Shown here piece by piece: positions 12,550 through 24,587 of a stretch of 64,000 nt of DNA. This stretch comes from Ricordea florida (Eukaryota; Cnidaria; Anthozoa; Corallimorpharia; Ricordeidae), in assembly GCA_949710005.1 (NCBI GenBank), contig OX453282.1:16937945-17001944 (forward strand), written 5' to 3'. The position numbers and the translations under genes are program-made. The notes beneath the pieces were generated by a model. That model saw nothing but the letters and a program-made list of their open reading frames with translations, was not told the origin of the DNA and did not search any database. Within the stretch, counting starts at the first letter, position 1; every line of letters starts with the position of its first letter.

Positions 12550-13089
12550 CGCATAACAGTTTTTGAGAATTAAACTTGTTGTCAAAATCGAGAATTTACG
12601 TTCTGTTAAGTTTTGTCATTGTTTTGCATATATGTTAGTTATTGTCCACTGGGACTAAAGTGGATTTAAAATAGACATGCGCGCGGTTGCAATTCGGGGA
12701 CAGGAGAGACTCCATTATCAAGAGCAAGGTTAACGGTCATGAGAAAGGCTTACAAGAATTTTTAACTTCTTCTCATATTTTTTTTCATATGACCAGTTCA
12801 AAAAAAATAGTCACAGATTTCCCTGAATAAGCTAGTTGGAATCCAATTAAAATTCCAAATAGTCAAAAAGTATATTGGCTTGGTGGATCGTGAGCCGTGG
12901 ACTTTTCAGACAGATTGGCAGTTCGGGGTTCTGTCCTGGTGTAGCGGTACACAAGAGCCGATACAAAAGACCAAACAATACATAACAGCTAACCAATGAC
13001 TCCTTAACAAAGAAAATACAATGCTTGTTCCATTGATGCAAATTTTTTGGAACAAAAGAAACTTTTTACATAAGAAAAGAGTTCAACTC

Positions 13090-13180
13090 CCAGAGGATTA
13101 GTGTGGAACACCAACATGGCCGCCGTTTCATTGTTTTGGAACACCAATATTGCTGCTGTGACGTCATGTGAAAACGCTCT
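13090..13180. repeat. Fragment of a coral-type repeat with duplicated GGAACACCAA motif
   Basis: GTGGAACACCAACATGGCCGCC is followed within 40 bases by TTGGAACACCAATATTGCTGCT and a TGACGTCA-like palindrome. It looks like a transposon end, but the boundaries are not defined. Confidence 0.35.
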
Positions 13181-13331
13181 ATTGCATAGCTCACGGAAGA
13201 TTTAAACAGTCATTAGATTCATAACGACGAGCCAGGAAAGAGTAACTGGCGTCAATTCAAAGAATGCCTCCTAAAGTAGCGAGTATTGCTACGCTGATCG
13301 CAAAAAGAAACAATACAATAGCTTATTAGGC

Positions 13332-13545
13332 GAATTATTCGAAGAATATTACATGCTTTATCAAGTTGAAGCCGAGTTAATTGCGCCGGAACACGTTCAT
13401 AAAGAAATAGCTTTTACCTTCAGAAGTGTTAAAAAGTAGCAAGCATCAATAGCAGAAAGATTAATTCAAGCCGGAGAGTCGTCAGGTTACGAAATGAGTG
13501 CAAACAAACAACTAAGAGACAAATTCAAGGCTGATTACTAAAACT
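13332..13545 (+). pseudogene. Decayed coding fragment, probably of a mobile-element protein
   Basis: In one frame, apart from one internal TAG near 13436, the sequence reads as a helical charged protein (ELFEEYYMLYQVEAEL ... SANKQLRDKFKADY) and then ends at TAA. An adjoining 96-codon ORF at 13561-13851 is in a different frame and may be its continuation after a frameshift. The style resembles gag-like ORFs of coral retroelements, but I cannot name the family. Confidence 0.35.
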
Positions 13546-13879
13546 GCACCGAAAAATTCGTTGTTTGTCAAAAGAAATGTAACGCCGTCCACTGATTACG
13601 AAAAGCTCCAGGCTATGACATCATCAGTCACAAAAATGGCCGATGTCTTGGCATGGACAATTCTGGAGACAGAATTCAGAGATCAGAGAAAATTAGTAGA
13701 TGGTCTGTTAAAAGAGATTACAAATCTCAGACCAGTAAGGAGTGATTCAACAATTCTTGGATTCGTAAGTAATAAATATGGAACAGAACGGTTGCGCGGT
13801 AACAAATGCCAAAGAAGCACCTTTGTTATGCATTGCCAAGAAAGATTGTAAGTGGATATCATGATCAGCACTAGTTAGA

Positions 13880-15300
13880 AACAATCTCAAAAAATAGACA
13901 GTCAAGGACTGTATGTGGCTACTGCATAATAGAATATATTAGGGAGTTTAAGATCTACGACGGCGACGGTCGAGGAAAACGTCAACTCAAAATATAACTT
14001 TGCTTTATCATAAGTCTTTCGCGATTATTCAGTTTCATTCACGTCCTACAATATGGGCGAAATATCCTAAAAATAAATTGATACGAGCGGTTTCAGAGTT
14101 AAAATAGAGAATGAAAGATTCTCTGTTCCATGCTTACGTTGTCCTCAAAACCTCAAATTTGATAATTTCACGTTATCGTTTTGCGGAGTAAGCGCAAGAA
14201 TCCGTGCTGCACGTGCAGCACGATTATTTATGATCTTTTAACCAATGATATCATTGCTTTGTGGCGATGTTGTTGGCGTCGCCGTCGTAAAATCTTAAGC
14301 TCCCCAGTTATGATGATGATGATGTATTTGTATAGCACACTTTTTTATGGGATAGAACGAAATAGAAGAACGGAAAGTTTAAAGTGGAGCGGTTTTTTTT
14401 AAAGAAGTGGGTAGATTTAATGTAATGGGACCCCATTTTCTGATCACCAAACAGTATGCAATTTAGTTCAACGACAAATGCACATTACAGTAGCCACTTA
14501 ATACTCAATAATTTTAACATCAAAATGTTTTTGGGGGGTGGGAGGGGTCAAGTTGTACTTGGCCCTTGTGACATCTTATCACCAACTAGAAGGTTTGAAA
14601 ATATCTGTGGCCAAAGTAGGCGTAGAAACTGACTATTTAATAATGCATCCATAGATGTTTGAAAAGCTGGAATACAGAGATTATAAGTGGAGATTTATGA
14701 TGTATGAACTATATGTAAGTGAACAGCAAAACTGAAACACCTCTCTTGAACTTCAGTCAAACATTTTACTGATAATATATACAACACAACAAAGATACCA
14801 ATCACATCTGCCAACCTTTAGGAGATGACAAAAATTGAGCTATGACTCTTGTACAATTGCCTTACGGATGAAAATAAACCAATAGAAATAAGCTTGCCCA
14901 ACAGTAGGTTGCTCTTGCAGTATCATCCACTGTACAAAAAGCCCTGTAATTAAACATTTCCTGAGTGTCTTTGAACTGAAATATTAATCAAACATATTTT
15001 ACAAATGTTAAAAGTTGTGTTGACAATAACGCAAATACAACAATGAACAAAATAGTTATATCAATTAAGCTCACATGGATGGCAAACACTGAGTCATTTT
15101 TCTCATCGAACAACAACTCTTAAAAAGGTGCAAAATAAAACGACTGTCTTCAAACTTTTTACCTGAAACTCCATTATTTGATGTTAATTTGATAAGCGTA
15201 AGAGTAACATTGAACGAAATGGTCATGTCACATCAGTCAAGGTTGGGCGGATGGCAAAAACTGAGCAATGAGTCTTGTGCTTTGGTCTAACATCACCTTT
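13880..15300. other. Intergenic region without a supportable gene
   Basis: AT-rich. It contains a short GATGAT repeat near 14310. No ORF shows coding character. Confidence 0.5.
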
Positions 15301-15303
15301 TGT

Positions 15304-15802
15304 CCCGGGGGGGGGGGCACTCCCTTACAAGAACCTAATGGGGATGTGCCGCTGGATGGGGTCGAATTTTCACAACTGCGGTGACTATAATGGGGTCGCA
15401 TTTTTAATAGAGTTACTAGAATGGGGTCGCAAATCTTCGAATTTTGGGGGTAAATGTGCAACTATTTATGACGGTACGTTTGTAAAATAATAATATTAAT
15501 ATTTACGGTTAGCAAACGTACCAGAATGCTTGTATTGTAGGTGAAAGTAAAGTGTTCTTTATTCACTTTAAAAAATTGTGTCAATTCATTTTTGGATGAC
15601 CCGGCTTTTTAAAGGATTGACAAGGTAGATGCATAAATAGAAAGTGACTAAGTTGGGATCGCAAAAATTACATTTTCCAAAAAGTGACTAAGATGGGGTC
15701 TATAATTGGCCAAAAAATAGACTAAAATGGGGTGGGGGCTCTGAGAGGCCAGCGGCACATACCCAGCAAACATTAACCCAAGTACCCCCCCCCCCCCCGG
15801 GC
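15304..15802. mobile_element. Non-autonomous element with poly-G/poly-C inverted ends
   Basis: It opens with CCCGGGGGGGGGGGCACT and closes with the complementary C-run followed by CCCGGG. The interior has degenerate repeats of GACTAAAATGGGGTC and AATGGGGTCGCA, and GTGCCGCTGG near the left end is complementary to CCAGCGGCAC near the right end. Its right end abuts copy B of the dispersed repeat exactly where homology to copy A begins. Confidence 0.7.
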
Positions 15803-15901
15803 GTGAATGTCAGTGTACGCCTAAGGTTTGTATATGCTGTATACTATATGGCTGGTTCCATGACCACAAAAAACCTACCAGACTGTATAACGCACCGCAA
15901 T

Positions 15902-16072
15902 AGCCCATTTCCGAGTTGCTACATGCCTCAGTTTCATAGCGAGTCCAGGTGCAAGACCATTCAAATGGAAATGAGTTTAATTTGCATAAGAATACTCTAT
16001 CATTTCCATTTGAATGGTCTTGCACCTGGACTCGCTATGAAACTGAGGCATGTAGCAACTCGGAAATGGGCT
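15902..16072. mobile_element. Palindromic MITE with an identified empty site
   Basis: 171 bp made of two near-perfect complementary arms of about 75 bp (AGCCCATTTCCGAGTTGC at the left, its complement at the right) around a short spacer. It is flanked by AT on both sides (15900-15901 and 16073-16074). The equivalent site in copy A reads GCAATTCTTG without the insert, which fits a 2-bp duplication. Confidence 0.85.
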
Positions 16073-16129
16073 ATTCTTGTTGGAGTCGTGTTTAACCTGA
16101 GCGATTTTATTGGAAAGATGTCTAAGGTC

Positions 16130-17156
16130 TATGGCACGCCGTTTGTTTCAATAATACTTCTTTTACATAAATAAACCTTTTCTCCACATAAGTAATACTT
16201 GTTCCGTATGAGTAATACTTCCTTGTGAATGTATGGTACTTCCTTGCTTTTATAGCAAACTTTCTTTCTATAATAATACTTCGTGTGGTACAACTCAAAC
16301 TTATCAGAAAGTAAGACTTCGAGGTACAAATAAAACTTGTAACGCAATCCCTTCGAGCCCAGTTCCCCGCGGTCAACAAGTGACATGTGTTGAATGTGTG
16401 TGGGTCAGCGGCCTCAACACTTAATTTGAATTACGTTCTGTTGCGTGACAAGTGCCAGGCAGTGCCAGGCTGTATCATGCACTATTTTGGCGCAAACAGG
16501 GATCATGTAGTCATGTGACGCCTTGTGTACATTGCTGTAAAGCAATATGGCGGACGAGCTAGCCAACCGGCTCTCTTGGCTAGCAGATTCTCTACGTTCA
16601 AGAGGAATGCCACCTCCTCAATCATCAGCAAATAGCGAAGAGAGTACATCTGAAACGTTACAAAGATTATTTCCTAGCACTCGAGGTCGGAGTTCAGGGA
16701 TTTCAGGGCTTGGGAATCAGAGACCAGTTCCTTCGACTTCGAGCAGTTCTGATTCTGATCGTCATGGCTCACGTGGGAAACGCTTCGAGCCATACTCAAA
16801 AGGAAAACGCAAAACAACAACGTATACAAGAGGAAAGGGCAAAAAACATCTGCGCCTGTACTGAAGGAGGATGCCAATGTCCGCCATCTTGAATTTGTCT
16901 TGTCACATGTTGACCGCGGAGAACTGGGCTCGAAGGGATTGCGTTACAAGTTTTATTTGTACCTCGAAGTCTTACTTTCTGATAAGTTTAAGTTGTACCA
17001 CACGAAGTATTATTATAGAAAGAAAGTTTGCTATAAAAGCAAGGAAGTACCATATATTCACAAGGAAGTATTACTCATACGGAACAAGTATTACTTATGT
17101 GGAGAAAAGGTTTATTTATGTAAAAGAAGTATTATTGAAACAAACGGCGTGCCATA
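16130..17156. mobile_element. 1.0 kb element with ~255-bp inverted repeats carrying a captured-looking ORF
   Basis: The left arm (16130-16386) and right arm (16900-17156) are inverted copies with very few differences, ending in TATGGCACGCC and its complement. The centre (16387-16899) is unique and holds ORF 16547-16864. Long arms, no transposase, and absence from copy A mark it as a non-autonomous DNA transposon. The target duplication is not clear. Confidence 0.8.
16547..16864 (+). CDS. Ser/Arg-rich 105-aa ORF inside the inverted-repeat element
   Basis: It starts in a good context (GCAATATGGCGG). The N-terminus is helix-like (MADELANRLSWLADSL), followed by Ser/Thr-rich and then basic low-complexity sequence ending in a KGK-rich tail. 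No domain is recognised. Lying between two transposon arms, it could be a captured host first exon (Pack-type capture) or the remnant of the element's own protein. Expression is unknown. Confidence 0.35.
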   Translation: MADELANRLSWLADSLRSRGMPPPQSSANSEESTSETLQRLFPSTRGRSSGISGLGNQRPVPSTSSSSDSDRHGSRGKRFEPYSKGKRKTTTYTRGKGKKHLRLY

Positions 17157-17866
17157 ACATAAAGGTTTTACAGAAATTTCAGTGATAGTTGTGTTTGTTT
17201 ACTAATCCGATTGATGTTGAGCAATCAGCTTTCTTGGTTCCCACGGTAGAAAAACAATTGTGAAACCTGATACCATTCATCGTGATTTCAAGTTATACAA
17301 GGTGAAGAAGCGATATGTGGGAAAAACAACAATATTACTCCTCAATCGGATATACTATTCTTCCGATTAAGCCTTTTTGGCCCTTTTCCCGCTTGTGTCT
17401 TTCCACGCGACCACGCTGGAAAAAAAACTTGAGTTTGAATAAGAAAAGAATCCAGACATGGCTTTGAAAAGAGGCCCTAGTGAATTCGGGCTGACAAACA
17501 TAGTCTCCGAGTTAATAGCTTTGTTAGCCGTTTTGCGGTCATAATAACCAATAACTTTATTATATAAAAAAAACAAGTTAAATAGATTGTAGAAAAGTAG
17601 AAACAGTCTTTGTAACGTCAACCGTTTGACCTGTGAGCGTTATCACGCTTTTGTTGTCAAGTCTTTGTCTTGCAACTACTTTCCACGCGACCACGCATGA
17701 GACAGACCGTAATTGAGAAAACTTCATCCAAAAATGCTACCAAAATTTAAATTAGATGAAAAAAACCCTTATAACCTCCTTTATTCGCGTAATGTTGTCT
17801 TGAACAAATTGTTGACTCGAGGCATCCAACGACTTGTCTGTCTTGTCGCTGTACAAAATTCCTGTA

Positions 17867-18109
17867 TTAAATACAGGAGTTAGTAGTATTCATATGCATA
17901 ACATTGGCTTTCAAAGATAGTTCAGAGTTTGTCACAGCTTCATACTTTGCTTTCATTGAGTTCTCTTTGAATTTGCGGAACGACGTGGCCGAAAAGTGCT
18001 CACTGTTGTAGTTTTGGGTAGGTCTACCGCGAACGGCGTGTGCGCTTATAAGCGATGTGAGTATTCCTAGGAGAAACCCGAACATAAACAGAGTACACAT
18101 CTTTCCCAT
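17867..18109 (-). pseudogene. Putative secreted small protein, N-terminal part (copy B), truncated
   Basis: The 80-codon ORF begins with a typical signal peptide: Met-Gly-Lys, a hydrophobic core LFMFGFLLGILTSLI, then a SAHA-like cleavage site. A polar chain follows that is collinear with the start of the copy A ORF. It ends early because about 45 bases present in copy A are missing here. Family unrecognised. Copies A and B together suggest an ancestral secreted protein of roughly 120-130 residues, with the intact gene expected elsewhere in the genome. Confidence 0.45.
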
Positions 18110-18827
18110 CCAACATCAATGGTGCAATAACTTGATGACTCCGAGCGCAGCCTCGTTTTAATAATAGCAATACCCAAAGGCCTCTGCGGGTAGTCCGATT
18201 TGCGACGTTGTCGATAGAATGATAGACTGATAGACTGATAGACTGATAGACCGAAAAGGTAAACCTAGACTCGGGCTATCTGTGGTAGTAGCCCGTGTAA
18301 TTAAGCTGACTTTGCAGGAGCAGCGGTTACAATGCGCAGAGCTGGAAAGAGAGCTGAATGAGATGCGTGCAGAGATTGTGAAAACAAACATTGAATTGGA
18401 TTCTCGATTCAGCTGATAATGCTGAAGCTACCTTATTCATGAAGCTTTTCTGGGAGCAACAGAAAAAGTTATTTTCAAGTAGTTCTACTGGTGTACGGTA
18501 CCATCCAATGATTATTCGTTTTTGCCTGTCGCTTGCAGCAAAGTCGCCCTCATGCTACGCCCACTAACTATGAGCAAGCTAAGAAGAGAGTCTCGTGACA
18601 CAAATGAAACATTCCGGTATAGGGCGTATTGACAGGTTTCCTGATAGAGGCATATATCTTAAGAGAACTAAATTTCACTTGAGAGAGTCAGAGAGGGTTT
18701 TAGGTCGCGCAACCAACTAATAAATTAGAAGCCGAGAACATCACGTGTTTTCTCCTTTTACCAAACCTGGCACCTCCGACAAATGGACAGTAAGTGATAC
18801 CGAATAATACCTAAGTGAATTTTCAAG

Positions 18828-19073
18828 ATGAAAAAGATGATCAGTGAACTTAATGGAAAACTCGAAGCCTTGAATTTTCGAACAAAGAAGACCGACAAAA
18901 TTATCGCCAAGGGTGACAAAGAAGCCTTAGAGGGGCACCAAGCTTCAATCGCTAACATTACTGAAGCAGTAAGCGCACAAAAGGAGAGTATCGAGGAAAA
19001 GAAATTTAGAATCAGAGGAAGAAGTTGCCGTGTAGTTCATGGGACAAACATCATGCATACTGCTAGGATTTGA
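18828..19073 (+). pseudogene. Lys/Glu-rich ORF, possible gag-like coiled-coil fragment
   Basis: The 81 codons are rich in Lys, Glu and Ala with heptad-like spacing (ISELNGKLEALNFRTKKTDK). This is common in N-terminal ORFs of coral mobile elements. No intact downstream domain is seen. Confidence 0.3.
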
Positions 19074-19397
19074 ATGCCAGTGTGGATGGATTGTGAAATA
19101 AAGAATATTTTCGGTAATTCATGCAGTTAAAAACCTATTTAACATTTAAATAAGACGCTTTTTGAGCGTATTCTGCGTTGCCTGTAATATGTAAGGATGG
19201 TTAATAACAAGAATTTATGGTTTCATGTACATCATGACCATGGCCAGACTTCAATTTCACACACGCGTAGTAGTTATCTACACACTTTGGAAAAATTATA
19301 ATTTCTTCGCTTCTAAGCTCATCCTGCGTGGAGTTACTGCACTTGAAGTGGAAGGACCAGGTGTACTACTGGGTTTTGCTCTGCTACGAGTTTCCTC

Positions 19398-20205
19398 TTA
19401 AGATAGCCCACTAAAGCTGTCGCCGTTCGTCTTCAGCTGCTTCATCGTACACATCAAGACTGGGTATTTTCTGTGACCAGTGACTTTTGCAATTGAGTAC
19501 CTCTCGAGATTTGCTTTCTTCATCTTGCTAACGAGTGTTTTGCGGACACTGTGATTGGAAAACCGCTTCTCAGATGACTCGAGGGAGGTTTCAGAGATGT
19601 TTTTCACCATGGAGTTTATTTATTTTTCTCCCAAGGGCTGGACTTTGTAGCAGATTTCATCGGTAGGTCCTCTGTTGTGTTTTATCGAGACATAAAATGC
19701 ACCACTCGTCCTGAGACTGGGAGGCTTACGGCGGATGTACTGGCAAAATAACGCAACTGGACATCTCTCTCCGCCAATCTGGAACATTTTGGACTGAAAC
19801 TATCTTGGCTTTGCGTTCAAACCTCCAGGTCTGCGGGTTTTCGTTGGCCCTTCAGCAATCTCAACAAATTCAAGACCAACCGCCACCTTTCAGGATTCTG
19901 AAATCCTCCATTCTCATTCCGTGATGTTCCTGCCTTCCACGGAAACTAAATTGCTGGGTAAGTTGCCACCACATTGTATGAATCAAGGATTCTGGGGTTT
20001 TACCACCGAGTCTCTCAATCGCTCTTACAGAGAATTTCTTCCTCCTCTTCGTATAGCTGTCGAGGTTTGTTTGGGCACTTGCAGCCAGCCAATGGAAGCT
20101 GTTTGGCTTTCCCGTCAAATACTTGTTTGGAGGAACGGAATTCTCTGTCGCGAACAATGGACAGGTTATACCGATTTTTAAGTGTCTATCAAGTGATGTA
20201 ATCAT
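19398..20205 (-). pseudogene. Crypton-type tyrosine recombinase (DUF3504-like), broken
   Basis: On the minus strand, 19870-20205 reads ESLIHTMWWQLTQQFSFRGRQEHHGMRMEDF, which carries the first catalytic Arg region. 19611-19800 gives IGGERCPVALFCQYI and RTSGAFYVSIKHNRGP, and 19398-19610 gives NHSVRKTLVSKM and VTGHRK (the H-x-x-R and GH boxes). The blocks are separated by a frameshift near 19875, a TAG near 19800 and a TAA near 19620. This is the DUF3504/Crypton-derived recombinase fold found in ZMYM2-4, QRICH1 and KCTD1 relatives. The copy is inactive. Confidence 0.75.
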
Positions 20206-22790
20206 TACTTTCAGGCTTTCTGGCTCCTAATCCTCACCGTGTTTGTTTTTAATTTCGGCACAGAATCGCTCGAGCAAAGTGTTATTCAGCTAAGCTCTGC
20301 CAACTCGTAATTTTCGATTTCCGCAAAGCGCTTGCATTTGATTGGTTATCGCTGTTTCTTTGATCGTTGACCATTCAGAATGCTTGGTTTGTTACCTCTT
20401 TGCACTGACACATTACCTCTCTTCTGCATTGTGTTAACTGAAAACTGCATTTCTCTTAGCCAATCAAAATGGAGAAATTTTTTTCCTGTATGTTATTAGG
20501 GATTTTAAAATGTGACCGCTGGCCTTATCAACGGGTGAACGCATTAACGGGGTTATTTTCATGAGAAAATGTATGGCCGCTCAGCCGGGCCAAAACAAGT
20601 GGCCATACTAACGAGGTGGCTGAAAGACGAGGTTCCACTGCAGTTATAATAAGGGTGGTCTTGGTCTTTAACGCCGCACATATAATTTAGCCTTCCCAAG
20701 GAGATATTTATGATGATTTTAGAAACGCCGAAAATAACAAGGATTAAAGTTGGATTCGACTTTCGCTACTCAAATGTTTTCAGGTATAAAGCAACTAAAA
20801 GTAAAGATATTTCGTCAACTTCGTTCCCAGGGTCTCTCTTCTTCCCCCTGTCTCGCTCAGGGACGGGAATAAGAGAGACCCTGGGAACGAGGCAGATGTT
20901 TCGTCTGATCAAATTCCTGATTCTTAAAAGTTGTCTTCCTTTCGTTGCTGCTAAGGTTTAATGAGTCATCAAATTTTCTTTTTACAGGCATGTTCTCAAA
21001 GACCGCCTTTTCTCATCTATCAATAACTACCCATTCACATAAATTAGATTCGAGACACTGAGAGTATGGCCAGAATCTGAACTAGGACTGTTTCACATGT
21101 TTCATTTCTCATCGTCCGAAAGACGTTTTTCATGCGATATTGACAACCACGCGACACGTGAAACATTTTGAATCAAAATCCATTCACTTTCAAATATTTT
21201 GCATCGTATTTTATTTTTTAATATTTGAAGGATATTGATTTTGTTGTTCTGCCTGGAATAAATTCGTTATGGAATAAGTCAAACGGACAGTGCCACAATC
21301 AGATCTGGTGGTAACAGTTATTTGATTTGTCATGATGATTATCATATAATCCCAGTGATAATACGCTCACTTGTACGCATCCTTTCTCTTTTCTGTCTGA
21401 CAAAGCCATCAGGGGATCTTGTTTTCCACAGGCCACGGAACGAGCGAGAGCCGGGAATCCGGAACGTGGAGGCAGGTGTTTTTCTGACTTTCCGCACACC
21501 AAGAAAGGTTAACACCATTCAGTGAAAGCGAGTACAGTTCCTAAGCGGCTTTCTCATTTCGCGCTTGTGTACCACGACACGTTAGAGCGCCCCCACACCT
21601 CTTCTGAAGGCCACCATAGCACCGACATCAACAAGCTGAACTTAGAAGCATTGGAGAAAAGTGTCTTCGGTGATGCAATTACTATTTTTCAATTGTTACA
21701 GAGTGGCGCACAAACAACTCCCTGCTCGACTCCTGAGGCACAAGATGATGTACAACCTGTGAAGAAATGGAAAAAGAGAACTACAGGCTCGCAGTGTATA
21801 CAAAAGCCAACGAAGAAATCACAAAAAAGAATTCCTCATTAAATTATTACCAGGCTTCTCCTTCTCTTCTCACAACAGGTAAGGGACCTTACGGTAAAGT
21901 ACTTGGTTAATGTACACTTTTCTAAGACGTCTGAGCGTTTGCAGGCGGAAATAAGTGCTCTTATACGTGATAAATTTTACCGCTTACCGCCTGATGAGGA
22001 GAACCGTGTATTACGCTAATTAATAATAATGGCGTCTTGGAGTTTCTCTCGTAACTCCACCATCAAGTGACAATTGAACAAATTAGTAAAAGGGGCACAC
22101 TAACTGAAAATGTAGCTATGCCGATGCGAGTGGGAACAAACCAATGTAAATATCCACATAGCTTTCCAACGTATATTGCATGACAAAGCAATGTTTTGTA
22201 ATAAATTGCGAATGACACACATACAAACATTTTGCACAATCAATCGAAGGAACTTTGAGATACATTTTCTCACTATAGTGATAACACGATAGGCATAAGA
22301 AAACATGGCGTCAAAAAACGATAAATTTTGTTTGAGGGGATTGAAAATCTGAGTTTGCCCAGCGGGCGCCCATCACTTAATACGTTTGTCTCCTGTTACC
22401 TTTTGGGTTGGGCGATTTGACAGACATAGTTATTTTTAGAAACACGTTGTCCTCAGCACTTCGCCTTATAAGAACTTCCATAGTTTTGTGGTACTGCTTC
22501 AAATTATTGCAAAAGAGTTGGTCAAGTTGATGTGGCTTTGGTACAAACACATGTTTGAAAACCAAAGCACATCCATGAAGATCGCTAATCGTCTAGCAGT
22601 CTGCGAAAACGTGCGCGATTGCTGAAAGGCGTTATGGGATTTCAAACTGATTGTACTGAAATATGGCCTATTCAAAGGGACTACGGGAAAATGAATTATG
22701 GAGGGGAGTTTTTTCGTGCTCGCAGCTTACTCGGCAGGTATATGTCTTTTGCCAACATGTGCCAACCTCGGCAAATACACCATCATTCCG
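20206..22790. other. Intergenic region with one inverted repeat, no supportable gene
   Basis: The only structured feature is the inverted repeat at 20822-20889. A 106-codon plus-strand ORF at 21522-21842 is basic at its end and has no recognisable domain; I leave it uncalled. Confidence 0.4.
20822..20889. mobile_element. Short inverted-repeat element (68 bp)
   Basis: CGTTCCCAGGGTCTCTCTT at 20822-20840 is exactly complementary to 20871-20889. It resembles terminal repeats of small DNA elements. Confidence 0.65.
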
Positions 22791-22796
22791 AGCGAA

Positions 22797-23103
22797 AAGC
22801 AGTTGTCGTGCACAGAAAAAGCGAAGTCGACTTCAGGTAGGATGGCCATTGTAGACAATAACTTTCTTTAACCAAACTAGTAACTACGAATATAGTTGAC
22901 ACTGGGAGGTTTCTAAAAATAACTAGGTCGCCCGTTCAAGAATATAAAGGAGAGGAACGTTCCAATTGACGAGCTCCTGATCTCAATGCATACTGATACG
23001 GAACAGTTGTCGTGCACAGAAAAAGCAAAGTCAACTTAAACAGGATGGCCTTTGTACCATACTTCAACCAAAATAATAATTATGAATATAGTTGACACTG
23101 TGG
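22797..23103. repeat. Two diverged direct copies of a ~105-bp sequence
   Basis: 22797-22905 and 22998-23103 share CAGTTGTCGTGCACAGAAAA, then GGATGGCC, then AATATAGTTGACACTG. Their start points are about 200 bases apart. Confidence 0.7.
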
Positions 23104-23583
23104 CTTCCCTCGCAGTTAAGCAGTGGTAATTAACCGTGGTGGGTAGTTCTAGAATGGGGATTTAGTGACTTGAACGTAACCTTGTTACCCTCATCCATGT
23201 TTTCCTCCGTTCATAATCTAACGTTTTACTTATTCAGTACAGGGAACAACATAACATTGAAGATATCGTAGTTATGTGTTGCTTATCAAAGAAGCGATTG
23301 AGCGTCAAACAAATGAAAGAGTTTAGCACGAGACATGGTTCCATAGTAATACACAAGTACCAGTGGATCTTCTACTGCAAAGCATAGTCACAATGGACCA
23401 GTCCCACCGCCTGGTTAATCTACGGCAGACATTGGCAGCGCTATACCTGCTGAATCACTGTCATGTGGAAAAGTGTGAAGAGCGCGATGATTGCAGGGTT
23501 TAAGTGCTTATTTTGCGCACTTCTCGATACCATCTGTTGCTTTTTCTCAAAGCAATCATTCAAACATGGAGCTTAACCACCTG

Positions 23584-23824
23584 GGCCGGGTTGTTCGAAG
23601 CAAGGTTAAAGTAACCCAGGGTTAGTGCGAAATTTAATTGCTGATATGAGAGCTTAAAAAGCACATTCAGTATAACGCTCTTCGAATACAATTTGATGAT
23701 TGTATGTTCTGAATAAAATAGAGAAAGTTATCGGCGGAGAAAACGCTTTTTAACAATAGGAAAAGGAACCCGGGTTAAAATCTAACCCTGGGTTAGCGCT
23801 AATCGTCCTTCGAACAACCGGCCC
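23584..23824. mobile_element. MITE with GGGCCGGTTGTTCGAAG-type ends
   Basis: GCCGGGTTGTTCGAAG near 23585 is complementary to CTTCGAACAACCGGCCC at 23808-23824. An inner inverted pair (AACCCAGGGTTAG and CTAACCCTGGGTT) follows. About 240 bp, without coding capacity. Confidence 0.7.
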
Positions 23825-24587
23825 CTGGGCCATTAACAAATTACATGGGCCAAATAATTAACGGGGGCAATCTACAAAGACACCAGCTCAAAACAATTGT
23901 AATCTTGCTATAAACGAAGAAGATGATCGTAGAATGGCACGCCACGTGTGTTTTTGTGGTTCCAAGTTCCTCATGCTCTTAGGCATAGTAACGACATTGT
24001 GATATGGGCATCTTCAGGAGACGAAAAAAGTATTTCCATTCCTGACTTATAACCTTCTTCTCCCACTTTGAACTTCCGATTTCTAATTCAAGAGGTCGAT
24101 AGCAGTAGTGAAGACTTCACGAGAGCTTTGTGCAGTGGCTGGTTTATTGTGTAGCCAAAAAATACTTTTAAACATATCATCTACAAACCGATACAGAAAG
24201 CTAGTCAATCAAATCGGATGGAGGTGATGAAGGTTAAACCAATCAAAAAGTTGCATTTAATCATGATTGTACAGAAACCAATCTTAATCATTAATTCACG
24301 GACTCCCTGGAGGGACCGTCACATTCCAGTTAGTATATATAATCATAACTATAACAAAATTCTCAAATCTGATTGGCTATCAACTGCCCTAATTTCAGCC
24401 TTAATAGGACAGTTAAATAGGGCAGTACGCGTCATACCTGAGTAATTGGACAGTACGCGCCATCACGCGCGCGATTAAATGGCTTTTTTTTCACTGCTAG
24501 CAAAAAAAAACCCCTTGGAATTTCATGTGTTTTGATTTAAAAAAAGAAGTTTATATATCATAAATTTTGTTAAAGTTATGAGTAATT

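Larger units (their letters stand above)
15803..18298. repeat. Dispersed repeat unit, copy B, interrupted by two insertions
   Basis: Homologous to 5052-6222 in blocks 15803-15901, 16073-16129 and 17157-18298. It carries an insertion at 15902-16072 and a larger one at 16130-17156. Relative to copy A it keeps about 150 bases encoding a signal peptide but lost a stretch covering a CC pair, so each copy preserves what the other lacks. Confidence 0.8.
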
